64,000 nt of DNA, taken from CAIWHR01 sp963734055. Its GTDB lineage: Bacteria > Pseudomonadota > Gammaproteobacteria > Burkholderiales > Casimicrobiaceae. The stretch lies in assembly GCA_963734055.1 (NCBI GenBank), contig CAVTFQ010000004.1, forward strand, positions 434,001 through 498,000, given 5' to 3'. The translations under genes and the position numbers were made by a program. Positions 49,414 through 60,073 of the stretch are shown here, piece by piece. Position 1 is the stretch's first letter, and each line of letters begins with the position of its first letter. The notes beneath the pieces were generated by a model that saw nothing but the letters and a program-made list of their open reading frames with translations, did not search any database and was not told where the DNA came from.

Positions 49414-50055
49414 TCACCGCACGCCGTACTGCTCGCGGTAGGCTCCGACCGCTGCCGCGTGCGGGCCGAGCTCGGCCCGGCCCGCGATGAAGCGCGTCAG
49501 GTCGTCGAGCGTCGCGATCGCCACGACGGGCACCCCGAACTCGTCGCGCAATTCCTGCACCGCCGATTTCTCGCCGCGCCCGCGCTCCAGCCGATCGAAC
49601 GCGATCAGGACGCCCGCGGGGCTGGCCCCGTGGGCGCGCAAGAGCTCGATCGCCTCGCGCTTGGCGCCGCCGTCCGTGATGACGTCGTCGACGATCAGCA
49701 CCCGGCCCGCGAGGGGTGCCCCGACGATCGTGCCGCCTTCCCCGTGGTCCTTCGCCTCCTTCCGGTTGAAGCTGAACGGCAGATTGTGACCTTTTTCGGC
49801 AAGGGCGATCGCCGTCGCCGCCGCCAGGGTGATCCCCTTGTACGCCGGTCCGAACAGCTGATCGCACGCGAGGCCGGAGGCGAGCCACGCCTCCGCGTAG
49901 TACCGCCCGAGCCGCCGCAGGCTCTCGCCGTCGGAAAACAGCCCGGCATTGAAGAAATACGGGCTCCGCCGCCCCGCCTTCGTGACGAATTCCCCGAAAC
50001 GTAGCACTCCACGTGCCAGTGCGAACGCGAGAAAATCCTGCCGGAAATCAGACAT
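49414..50055 (-). CDS. pyrE: Orotate phosphoribosyltransferase
   Basis: 213 residues, ATG 50055 (MSDFRQDFLAFALARGVLRFG). PRPP-binding motif VLIVDDVITDGGAKREA and FNRKEAKDHGEGG loop. Makes OMP in pyrimidine synthesis. Divergent from xth; the promoters must lie in 50056-50190. Confidence 0.96.
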   Translation of the reverse strand: MSDFRQDFLAFALARGVLRFGEFVTKAGRRSPYFFNAGLFSDGESLRRLGRYYAEAWLASGLACDQLFGPAYKGITLAAATAIALAEKGHNLPFSFNRKEAKDHGEGGTIVGAPLAGRVLIVDDVITDGGAKREAIELLRAHGASPAGVLIAFDRLERGRGEKSAVQELRDEFGVPVVAIATLDDLTRFIAGRAELGPHAAAVGAYREQYGVR

Positions 50056-50190
50056 CCCAAGGTCCATTTCGTTTCGCGCCAGTATAGCGCCGCACCCCTT
50101 CCGTCCCGCTCGCGGCTTCCCGCGATGCCGCGCCGCGCGTGTGTAAACTCGCCGGTGGCCGGCGCCCCGTCGCCCGGCGAAGCTCTTCCG

Positions 50191-50967
50191 ATGCGGATCA
50201 TCACGCTCAACGTCAACGGCATCCGTTCCGCCGAGCGCCGCGGCCTTGCGCACTGGCTCGCGCGCGGCGAACCGTGGGACATCGTGTGCCTGCAGGAGAT
50301 CCGCGCCTCGCACGAGGACATTCCGCGCCGGCTGCTCGCCCCGCGCAAGGCGCACGCGGCGTTCCATCCGGCCGAGCGCAGCGGCTACGCAGGCGTCGCG
50401 CTCTACGCCCGCACGGCACCGCGCGTCGCCACGGGCTTCGGCAGTCGCGAGTTCGACGCCGAAGGCCGCTACCTCGAGGCGCATTTTCCGAAACTCACCG
50501 TGATCAGCGTCTACCTGCCGTCCGGGTCGAGCGGTCCGCACCGGCAGGCGTCGAAGTTCCGCTTCCTCGAGGAGTTCCTGCCGCACCTGCGGCGCCTCCG
50601 ACGCGGCGGCCGCGAGATCGTGCTGTGCGGCGACTGGAACATCGCCCACCAGCCGATCGACCTGCGCAACTGGCGCAGCAACCAGAAGAACTCGGGGTTC
50701 CTGCCCGAAGAGCGGGAGTGGCTCACGCGCGTGTTCGACGAGCTCGGCTTCGTCGACGTCTTCCGTCGCGTCGACCCGCGGCCCGACCAGTACACGTGGT
50801 GGTCGAACCGCGGGCAGGCCTGGGCGAAGAACGTCGGCTGGCGCATCGATTACCAGATCGCAACGCCCGGGATCGCGGCCACGGCGCACGCCGTCGGCAT
50901 CTACAAGAAGCGCCGGTTCTCCGATCACGCGCCGCTCATCGTCGATTACGATTTCCACCTTGGCTGA
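50191..50967 (+). CDS. xth: Exodeoxyribonuclease III
   Basis: 258 residues, ATG 50191 (MRIITLNVNGIRSAERRGL). EEP-fold nuclease: CLQEIRASHEDIP (metal Glu), GDWNIAHQPIDL (Asp/Asn), WWSNRGQAWAKNVGWRIDY and SDHAPLIVDY (catalytic His). AP endonuclease/3'-exonuclease for base-excision repair. Confidence 0.95.
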   Translation: MRIITLNVNGIRSAERRGLAHWLARGEPWDIVCLQEIRASHEDIPRRLLAPRKAHAAFHPAERSGYAGVALYARTAPRVATGFGSREFDAEGRYLEAHFPKLTVISVYLPSGSSGPHRQASKFRFLEEFLPHLRRLRRGGREIVLCGDWNIAHQPIDLRNWRSNQKNSGFLPEEREWLTRVFDELGFVDVFRRVDPRPDQYTWWSNRGQAWAKNVGWRIDYQIATPGIAATAHAVGIYKKRRFSDHAPLIVDYDFHLG

Positions 50968-51014
50968 CGTGTGCGCACCGCACGCGGGAGTCCGGCATCT
51001 CGCGAAAAACGTCG

Positions 51015-51043
51015 CTGGGTCCCCGCGTTCGCGGGGACGACGG
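51015..51043. repeat. REP-like palindrome
   Basis: GGGTCCCCGCGTTCGCGGGGACGACGG (51017-51043), between xth and the ABC-F gene. Same unit as at 21.7 and 59 kb. Confidence 0.7.
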
Positions 51044-51051
51044 AGTGATTC

Positions 51052-52968
<1,917 letters not shown>

Positions 52969-52980
52969 TCGTCGTCCGCG

Positions 52981-53739
52981 TCAGCCGACCTGGGGGCTCG
53001 GGCGGTAGAAGAGGTACACGGCGAAGCCGAGCGTGTCGCGCCCCCATCGCAGGTACGCATCGCGCCAGCGCCGGATCCGTTCGATCATCGCGGGAACGTC
53101 GGAGTCGTCGGGCATCTCGCGCGCATAGCGCTCGATCGAACGGCAGTACTTCCACTCGTACTCGTCCCACTCATCGGTCGACGCGGTCGTCGCGTGCATC
53201 GGGATCAAGCCGGCGTCGACGCCAGCCTGCACGTTGCCGCGGTGGTCGAGATACTGGGTGTCGGGGCCACCCAGGAGCGCGAGGTAGTCGGGATGCGGCT
53301 TCTGGCGCCAGTACCCCTGGCCGACCAGCACGTAGCCCCCGCCCTTGGTCCAGCCTTTCAACGCGCTGCAGATCCCCGCCATGCCGCCGGCGAGCCCGCC
53401 GGCGCCCATCATCACCGTGAGGTGGAACGTTTCGGGATCGGCCCTGAAGTCGCGGATGTCGATGTCGTCGAGGTGGAGCTTGTGCAGCGCGCCCGTCCAC
53501 TCGGCGCGTTCGCGCGCGGCGTCGAGCATCAGCGAGGAGTTGTCGACGGCGACGACCGGCGAGCCGAACCGCTCGATGATCCGGAGGGCGAGCTCCGCGC
53601 GACCGCAGCCGAGGTCGAGCGCCCGCGAGGTCTCGTCGAGCGGCAGCAGGTCGAGCAGCCGCTCGATCTTGGCGGCCGAGATCGGATTGCAGTAGTCGTG
53701 GTCGCGGTGCGCGATTGCGCTGAACTTGTGGTGGTTCAT
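52981..53739 (-). CDS. SAM-dependent methyltransferase
   Basis: 252 residues, ATG 53739. Motif I ALDLGCGRAELALRII at residues 39-54, VVAVDNSSLMLDAARERAEW, GGGYVLVGQGYWRQKPHPDYLALLGG. Starts in an ATGA-like overlap with the permease stop (53736), so co-translated with it. Substrate unknown. Confidence 0.88.
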   Translation of the reverse strand: MNHHKFSAIAHRDHDYCNPISAAKIERLLDLLPLDETSRALDLGCGRAELALRIIERFGSPVVAVDNSSLMLDAARERAEWTGALHKLHLDDIDIRDFRADPETFHLTVMMGAGGLAGGMAGICSALKGWTKGGGYVLVGQGYWRQKPHPDYLALLGGPDTQYLDHRGNVQAGVDAGLIPMHATTASTDEWDEYEWKYCRSIERYAREMPDDSDVPAMIERIRRWRDAYLRWGRDTLGFAVYLFYRPSPQVG

Positions 53740-55019
53740 GGCCCGTGCCTCTCCCGGTTACCCCCATTCCAGGGCGCCACACGCAAGAGTAGTGCCATTC
53801 CGGGCAGGGCCAGCGCGGCGCAGAGCAGGAAGAACGCGAACCAGCCGGTCGCGTCCACGATCCAGCCGGTCGTCGCGTTGACGGCCGTCCGCGGCAGCGC
53901 CGCGAGGCTCGTGAACAGGGCGAACTGCGTTGCCGTGTAGCGCGGGTCGGTCGCCCGGGCGATATAGGCGACGAACGCAGCGGTGCCGAGCCCCACGCCG
54001 AGCGCCTCGAACGCGATCACCGTCGCGAGCAGGACCCGGTCCGCGCGATTCTCCCAGGCGAGCCAGGCGAAACCCAGGATCGACACGAGCTGGACCACCC
54101 CGAAGATCCAGAGGCCGCGGTTGATGCCGACCTTCACCATCCACAGACCGCCCAGCATGCCGCCCGCGACGCTGGCCCAGAGCCCGGCGTTCTTCGCGAT
54201 CACTCCGATCTCCGTCTTCGTGAAGCCGAGATCGAGGTAGAACGGCGTCGCGAGCGCCGTCGCCATGCTGTCGCCCAGCTTGTAGAGGAAGATGAACAGC
54301 AGCACGAGCAGCGCTTCGCGCCAGCCCGCGCGCGAGATGAATTCGTGGAACGGCTCGACCACGGCCTCGCGCAGCGTCCGGGGCGCCGCGCGCGAAACCG
54401 CGGGCTCGGCGATCAGAAGCGTCATTGCGATGCCGGGTACCATGAACAGCGCGGTCAGCGCGAACACGGAGCTCCACGGCAGGAGGTCGGCCAGGATCAG
54501 CGACAGCGCGCCCGGCACGAGGCTCGAGATCCGGTACGCGTTGACGTGCACCGCGTTGCCGAGTCCAAGCTCGGGATCGGGCAGGAGCTCGCGTCGGTAG
54601 GCGTCGAGCACGATGTCCTGGCTCGCCGAGAAGAGCGCGACCGCGATCGAGACCCATGCGATCGCCCACAAGTCGTGCGCGGGATGGAACAGGCCCAGGG
54701 CCGGGATCGACAGGAGCAGGAGCACCTGCGTCACGAGCATCCAGCCGCGCCGGCGCCCGAGAAGCGGCAGCGCATAGCGGTCCATCAGCGGGGACCACGT
54801 GAACTTCCACGTGTAAGGCAGCTGGATCAGCGCGAAGAGGCCGATCGACTTCAGGTCGACCTGCTCCGAGCGGAGCCACGCGGGCAGGAGATTGAGCAGA
54901 AGGTAGAGCGGCAGTCCCGACGAGAATCCCGTCCCGACGCAGATCAGCATCCGGCGATTGAGGAGCGCCTCGCGCCACGTCTCCCGCGCGGGCGCCGCGC
55001 GCGTTGCAGGGTCTACCAT
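53736..55019 (-). CDS. ampG: MFS permease, AmpG type (muropeptide)
   Basis: 427 residues, ATG 55019, twelve membrane helices. AmpG blocks: FSSGLPLYLLLNLLPAWLRSE, FTWSPLMDRYALPLLGRRRGW, ASQDIVLDAYRRELL and FTKTEIGVIAKNAGLWASV. Imports GlcNAc-anhydroMurNAc peptides for wall recycling. Beside metX/metW as in many betaproteobacteria. Confidence 0.9.
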   Translation of the reverse strand: MVDPATRAAPARETWREALLNRRMLICVGTGFSSGLPLYLLLNLLPAWLRSEQVDLKSIGLFALIQLPYTWKFTWSPLMDRYALPLLGRRRGWMLVTQVLLLLSIPALGLFHPAHDLWAIAWVSIAVALFSASQDIVLDAYRRELLPDPELGLGNAVHVNAYRISSLVPGALSLILADLLPWSSVFALTALFMVPGIAMTLLIAEPAVSRAAPRTLREAVVEPFHEFISRAGWREALLVLLFIFLYKLGDSMATALATPFYLDLGFTKTEIGVIAKNAGLWASVAGGMLGGLWMVKVGINRGLWIFGVVQLVSILGFAWLAWENRADRVLLATVIAFEALGVGLGTAAFVAYIARATDPRYTATQFALFTSLAALPRTAVNATTGWIVDATGWFAFFLLCAALALPGMALLLRVAPWNGGNRERHGP

Positions 55020-55148
55020 CCCGCGGCCTCCGCACCGCCGCGCCGGTACGATGCACCGGGACGTCGGCCGCGCTCAATCGCTCGCGGACGCGCCCTGCGG
55101 GCCTGCGCTTCGCGCCGCTCGCTCATTCGTCGATTCTAGCCGGTGCGC

Positions 55149-55751
55149 CTAGCTTCTACGGAAGCGATAGATCGCAAGCTCGCCGCGCAGGTTCGGCAGC
55201 ATGTCGACGGGTCGTCCGCGGGCCAGCACGACGCGGTTCTCGACGACGCATCCGCGCTCGGCCAGGAAAGCGTCGAAGTCCGCGACGGTGCAGAGGTGGA
55301 TATTCGGCGTGTCGTACCACTGGTACGGGAGCGAGGACGACACCGGCATCCGGCCCCGGAGGATCTGCCACCGGTGCGACCAGTGACCGAAGTTGGGAAA
55401 CGTGACGATCGCGTCGCGGCCGACGCGCAGCATCTCGACGACGAGGTCCTCGGTGTGCCGCATCGCCTGCAGCGTCTGCGACAGGATCACGCAGTCGAAC
55501 GAGGCGTCGTCGAAGCCCCTGAGCCCGGTCTCGAGGTCGCTCTGCAGCACGTTGATGCCGTTCGCGATGCTGGCATGGACACCGGCCGGATCGATCTCGA
55601 TCCCGTAGCCGCGGACGCCGCGCTCGCGCGCGAGGTACGCGAGCAGGCTTCCATCGCCGCAACCCAAGTCGAGCACGCGCGAGCCGGGCGCGATCCACGC
55701 CGCGATCGTCGCGAAGTCGGCGCGTCCGGCAGCCGCCGCCGCGGACGGCAC
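55149..55751 (-). CDS. metW: MetW methyltransferase-like protein (frame continuous with metX)
   Basis: About 200 residues from GTG 55751 (VPSAAAAAGRADFATIAAWI) if separately started, matching MetW length. Motif I RVLDLGCGDGSLLAYLA, VILSQTLQAMRHTEDLV, TFPNFGHWSHRWQIL, SLPYQWYDTPNIHLCTV. The frame has no stop between metX and metW, so a fused protein is possible. The GTG lies at the edge of an inverted-repeat element and has no good ribosome site. MetW works with MetX in methionine synthesis. Confidence 0.88.
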   Translation of the reverse strand: MPSAAAAAGRADFATIAAWIAPGSRVLDLGCGDGSLLAYLARERGVRGYGIEIDPAGVHASIANGINVLQSDLETGLRGFDDASFDCVILSQTLQAMRHTEDLVVEMLRVGRDAIVTFPNFGHWSHRWQILRGRMPVSSSLPYQWYDTPNIHLCTVADFDAFLAERGCVVENRVVLARGRPVDMLPNLRGELAIYRFRRS

Positions 55752-57027
55752 GTAAAGTAGGGTCAGACCCGACTTTTCTTCCGAAGGAGGCGCCGTCGAG
55801 TGGCCCGGCAGAAAAGTAGGGTCTGACCCTACTTTCTCGGCGCCGATGTCGGCCGCGATGCGCTCGAAGTAGGCGCGCACGACCGCGAGGTACTGCGGGT
55901 CGTCGAGCAGGAAGGCGTCGTGCCCGTGCGGCGCCGCGATCTCCGCGTACGAGACGTCGCGCCCGTTGTCGACCAGCGCTTTCACGATCTCGCGCGAGCG
56001 CGGCGGCGCGAAGCGCCAGTCGGTCGTGAACGCGATCACCAGGAAGCGGCACGCCGCCGGCGCGAGCGCCCGCGCGAGGTCGCCGCCGGCGGCCTGCGCC
56101 GGGTCGAAGTAATCGAGCGCCTTGGTGATGCGAAGGTAGGTGTTCGCGTCGTAATACTCGGCGAACTTCTCGCCCTGGTAGCGGAGATACGACTCGATCT
56201 GGAATTCCGGCGCGAACGAGAACTTCTTGCCTTCGCGCAGCTCGCGCCCGAACTTCTCCTCCATCTGCTCGTCGGAAAGATACGTGATGTGGCCGATCAT
56301 CCGCGCGACGCGCAGGCCGCGCCGCGGCTTCGTCCCCTGCGCGTCGAAGCGACCGTCGTGGAAGTCGGGATCGGTCAGGATCGCCTGCCGTGCGACTTCG
56401 TTGAACGCGATGTTCTGCGCGGAGAGGTTCGGCGCCGCCGCGATCACGAGCGCGTGACGGATGCGGCCGGGGTAGCGGATCCCCCAGTCGAGCGCCTGCA
56501 TGCCGCCCAGGCTGCCGCCCATCACCGCCGCCCACTGCGCGGATGCCGAGGCGATCGGCGAGCCGCGCCTGCGCGTCGACCCAGTCCTCGACCGTGACGA
56601 GCGGAAAGTCGGCGCCCCACGGCTGGCCGGTCGCCGGATTCAGGGTCAGCGGCCCCGACGAACCGAAGCAGCTGCCGAGGTTGTTCACGCCGACGACGAA
56701 GAAGCGATCGGTGTCGAGCGGCTTGCCCGGGCCGATCATGTTGTCCCACCAGCCGACGTTGTCGGGATCCCCCTCGTACCAGCCGGCCACGTGGTGCGAC
56801 GCATTCAACGCGTGGCAGATCAGCACCGCGTTCGTCCGCTCGGCGTTCAGCGTGCCGTAGGTTTCGTAGGCGAGCTCGAACGACGGCAGCGTCGCCCCGC
56901 AGGCGAGCTGCAGGGGCGCCTCGAACCGCGCGAGTTGCGCGACGACGGCGCCGACCGAGGTGCCAATTGAGGCGCCCGGCGCGGCGGGCGCGCGCGTGCC
57001 TCCGGTGGTGGCGGCAAACGAGGGCAT
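55752..57027 (-). pseudogene. metX: Homoserine O-acyltransferase MetX, frameshifted and lacking its stop
   Basis: Start ATG 57027 (alternative 57057). N-terminal frame: FELAYETYGTLNAERTNAVLICHALNASHHVAGW, FFVVGVNNLGSCFGSSGP up to ARLADRLGIR. At about 56545 an extra G shifts the frame; the second part reads QWAAVMGGSLGGMQALDWG (nucleophile-elbow neighbourhood), ITYLSDEQMEEKFGRELREG, VIAFTTDWRFAPPRSREIV and HGHDAFLLDDPQYLAVV with catalytic Asp and His. MetX acylates homoserine and is usually essential for methionine synthesis, so the shift may be a consensus error. The C terminus runs into the repeat and on into MetW. Confidence 0.85.
55754..55835. repeat. Inverted-repeat element, copy 2, inside the metX-metW coding region
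   Basis: Arms 55754-55779 and 55810-55835 are 26-bp inverted copies with one mismatch (AAAGTAGGGTCAGACC... / ...GGTCTGACCCTACTTT), 30-bp loop. It codes in frame for a linker (KVGSDPTFL...EEKSGLTLLY) and has replaced the metX stop codon. Shares its core with the element at 38486-38559. Confidence 0.85.
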
Positions 57028-57054
57028 GGCGTCGAGAAGGGCGGCGGACGGCAA

Positions 57055-57085
57055 CAAAAAACCCGACCAGCTTCGCTAATCGGGT
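57055..57085 (-). terminator. Leader terminator / attenuator ahead of metX
   Basis: On the minus strand: ACCCGATTAGC, GAA loop, GCTGGTCGGGT (11-bp stem with two G-T pairs, 57061-57085), then six T (57056-57061). It ends about 28 bases before the metX ATG, so transcripts would be cut unless the hairpin is prevented. Upstream on the same strand a GCGGGACTCCCCGC hairpin could be part of an alternative fold. Confidence 0.7.
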
Positions 57086-57755
57086 GGGTAGCGGGGAGTC
57101 CCGCGTGCCGCTCCGCTTTAGCCGTATTTGTCGCGTACATCCCGTTCACCGGAATCCGCTCGCGCCCGCAAGCTGGCTCAAATCGGCGCTGGCCCGAAGT
57201 CTAGCCCGTTCTGCGCCGTTTGCCTATGCACCGCAGCCCCTTCCGCACTTGCCGGCGTCATGACAATGGAATAACCTATGACGTTGGGATAATGTCCCCG
57301 GCCGTGGGATGTGCGCAGTGCCGCCGCGGCCGGACCGCCACGGAAGCAGGAATTGCGGAGACACCGATGGGACGAGATTCGTCGCGTACGCGTCGCGCTC
57401 GCGCCGCTGCACGGCTGCATATCGCGCTCGGGGCATCGCCGGGCGCGCCCGCGCAGGATGCAGCATGCACGACCCACGGTGGCGAATCCCGGCGAATTCA
57501 CGGGCCAGCGTGCGGAGACGCGAATCGCGGGAATGGTGTTGTACGGGCAGAGCCCGGCCCGGGCTTGGCCTCGCAGGCTTGGGCGTGCAATCAGTGCCAC
57601 AGTTCGGGACGACAACCCGCTGATCCCTTGACCGACGCTGAACAAGCGCGCGCCCCGCGCAGTCCGTCGTTGATCTGCGCAGCGCCGCCGACAGCCTGGC
57701 TATCATCCGGGTCATGATGTAGAATGCAGCACGGCTTTAGGTCCGCGCCTCACTC
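57086..57755. other. Intergenic region without supported gene
   Basis: 670 bases. The first ~120 (57086-57200) are probably the metX leader. A plus-strand frame 57220-57717 contains CNQCH, a heme-c-like CxxCH, but nothing else about it resembles a cytochrome and codon use is poor. Overlapping frames are equally long. I call no gene. Confidence 0.5.
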
Positions 57756-58994
57756 GTGGCCGCGATCGACGGCTGCTGCATCGCCGACCGGCCGCCAAAC
57801 AACGTGATGGGCGACCTTGGCGACCTCGCGGAGTTCCTCTACACGTGCAAGATCGGCATCGCGCCGTGCGTCACCGGCGGCGGTGGAGGTGGGGGTGGCG
57901 GCGGCGGTTCGCAGGGCGAGCTCCAGGGATCCGGCACGATGGCCTTCGGCAACCAGCCCACCGGATCGGCCAGCACGCCGCTGACGCTCACCCTCACGAA
58001 CATCGGCGCAGCCACGGTCAACGTCAGCGCCGTCGCGAGCGACAGCGCGGAGTTCGTCGTCACCAACAATCCGTGCACGACGCTCACGACGTCGACCAAG
58101 TGCGCGGTCAAGGTTTCGTTCCACCCTGCGGCAATGGGCCCGCGCAGCGGCGTGATCACCGTCACGAGCAACGGCCTCTACAGCCCGCAGCGCTTCACGT
58201 TCACGGGGACCGGCACCGCGGCGGCTGCCGTCAACTACGGCGGCATCTGGTGGAACGCGCCCGCGAACTCCGAATCGGGCTGGGGCATCAACTTCGACCA
58301 CCAGGGCGATAAGATCTTCGCCACCTGGTTCACCTACGACGCCGCCGGGAAGGCATGGTGGCTCGTGATGACCGCGCCGAAGGGAGCGGGCAATACGTAT
58401 ACCGGCACGCTCTACAAGACGACCGGCTCGGGCTACGATGCGGCGACCTTCACGGGAGGCGCGCCGGTCGAGGCCGGCACGGGCACGCTCACGTTCACCG
58501 ACGCGAACAATGCGACGCTCGCCTACAACGTGACGGGCTTTCCGCCGCAGACGAAGTCGCTCACGCGCCAGGTCTTCGGCCCGCTTCCGAGCTGCGTCTC
58601 CGCGTCGGCGCCGGACTTCGCCGCGACGACGAATTACCAGGGTTTGTGGTGGAATGCCGCCGAGTCCGGCTGGGGGATCAACTTCGCCCACCAGGGAACG
58701 ACGATCTTCGCGTCGTGGTTCACCTACGACGTCGACGGCACGCCGCTCTGGCTCGTCGCGACGCTGACCAAGGGCGCCGGCGAGACGTTCACGGGCAAGC
58801 TCTATCGGATGACGGCGACGCCGTTCGGCGCGACACCGTTCGTGGCCAACGCGCCGCTCGAGGTGGGCGCCGCGACGCTCACGTTCGCGAACGGCAACAG
58901 CGCGACGTTCAACTACACGATCGGCGCCGTGAGCAGGACCAAGACGATCAGCCGGCAGCTCTTCGCGCCGCCAGCGGGCACGGTCTGCAACTGA
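57756..58994 (+). CDS. Choice-of-anchor-D protein with two WWNxxESGWG repeats
   Basis: 412 residues, GTG 57756. Residues 1-38 Cys-rich without signal peptide (the true 5' part may be missing), poly-Gly linker 41-51, an ASPM/SPD-2/Hydin-like Ig domain about 55-152 (GNQPTGSASTPLTLTLTNIG, KVSFHPAAMGPRSGVI), then two ~125-residue repeats, each with YxGxWWN, SGWGINFxHQG, TIFAxWFTYD and LTRQ/ISRQ. The repeat type is typical of cell-surface proteins in this group. Likely exported in its complete form. Confidence 0.7.
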   Translation: MAAIDGCCIADRPPNNVMGDLGDLAEFLYTCKIGIAPCVTGGGGGGGGGGGSQGELQGSGTMAFGNQPTGSASTPLTLTLTNIGAATVNVSAVASDSAEFVVTNNPCTTLTTSTKCAVKVSFHPAAMGPRSGVITVTSNGLYSPQRFTFTGTGTAAAAVNYGGIWWNAPANSESGWGINFDHQGDKIFATWFTYDAAGKAWWLVMTAPKGAGNTYTGTLYKTTGSGYDAATFTGGAPVEAGTGTLTFTDANNATLAYNVTGFPPQTKSLTRQVFGPLPSCVSASAPDFAATTNYQGLWWNAAESGWGINFAHQGTTIFASWFTYDVDGTPLWLVATLTKGAGETFTGKLYRMTATPFGATPFVANAPLEVGAATLTFANGNSATFNYTIGAVSRTKTISRQLFAPPAGTVCN

Positions 58995-58997
58995 TTG

Positions 58998-59130
58998 CGT
59001 GTCGTCCCCGCGCACGCGGGGGCCCAGCGACCTTCGGGACGCCGCAAACGACACTGGGTTCCCGCCTTCGCGGGAACGACGATAAAGTACGGTTGTCGTC
59101 CCCGCGCACGCGGGGACCCAGCGACTTTCG
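58998..59130. repeat. Cluster of three REP-like palindromes
   Basis: TCGTCCCCGCGCACGCGGGG (59001-59020), GGGTTCCCGCCTTCGCGGGAACGACG (59056-59081) and GTCGTCCCCGCGCACGCGGGGACC (59096-59119), alternating in orientation, between the surface-protein gene and apbE. No RAYT-type transposase in the window. Confidence 0.8.
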
Positions 59131-59142
59131 GGCGTCGAGCCG

Positions 59143-60040
59143 TCAGCTCGCCGGCCGGCGCAGCGTTCCGTCGGGCGCAACGGCGACGTAACTGAAACCC
59201 TGCGCGGCGAGAAACGCCTCGCCCTCCGCCTCCATCAGCATCGCGATCGTCGCGCAACTTCCCGCGACGACCGCGAGCGGCGCGACGACGCTGACCGACT
59301 GCCAGTGCGCGACGGGCATGCCGGTGCGCGGATTCAGGATGTGGCAGTAGCGCCGGCCGTCGAGATCGAAGTAACGCTCGTAGTCGCCGCTCGTCGCCAC
59401 GGCGCCGTCGGCGAGATCCACGTAGGCGATCGCCTTGCCCGTCCGCGCGCGGGTGCCGGATGCCGACACGCCACGGCGTCCCGTCGGCCTGCGTCCCGAT
59501 CGCGCGCACGTCGCCGCCCAGGTTCACGAGGCCGTGCGCGATGCCCTGCTCGATGCAGATCGTCGCCGCGCGGTCGGCCGCGTACTCCTTGCCGATCCCG
59601 CCGAAATCGATTTCCATGCCCTCGCGCGGGAGCCGGATCGACCGCTCGCTCCATTCGACGCCGCCCCAGCCGACCAGCGCGATCGCCGCGGCGAGGGCGT
59701 GGGCCTCCGGCAGGCGCGGCGGCGTGCGCCGGAAGTCCCAGGCGCGGCGCAGCGCGCCGGACGTGAGATCGAAGAGTCCGCCGCTCTGGGCAAAGCAGCG
59801 GTCCGCATAGGCGACGAGCGCCGCGGTCTCGGCATCGATGCCGACGGCAGCGCCGCCGGCCGCGCGATTGATCCGCGCGACCACGCCGTCGTCGCGATAG
59901 CGCGAGTACTTCGCTTCGATGCGCAGGACGTCGGCGATCGCGGCGTCGGCGGCGCGGCGCGCGCGCGCGGGATCCGCGGCATCGAGCTGCAGCTCGTTGT
60001 CCGACGCCATCGCGCGGAACGGAATGCGGACGAGCGGCAT
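59143..60040 (-). pseudogene. apbE: FAD:protein FMN transferase ApbE, frameshifted
   Basis: ATG 60040 begins with MPLVRIPFRAMASDNELQL; SRYRDDGVVARINRAA, GLFDLTSGALRRAWDFR, GMEIDFGGIGKEYAADRAA and NLGGDVRAIG are ApbE blocks. Near 59445 (GCGCGCGG) the frame shifts; the rest (TGKAIAYVDLADGAVATSGDYERYF, HILNPRTGMPVAHWQSVSVV) follows to TCA-stop 59143. No signal peptide or lipobox, so it may act on cytosolic face or have an unseen start. One base would repair it. Confidence 0.85.
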
Positions 60041-60073
60041 CGGCGCAGGATAACCGCCGAGCTGCCGACGTCG

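Noticed and set aside
57220..57717. Possible cytochrome c with a CNQCH heme motif
   Set aside because: Only the five-residue motif fits; there is no signal peptide, no axial Met context and poor codon pattern.
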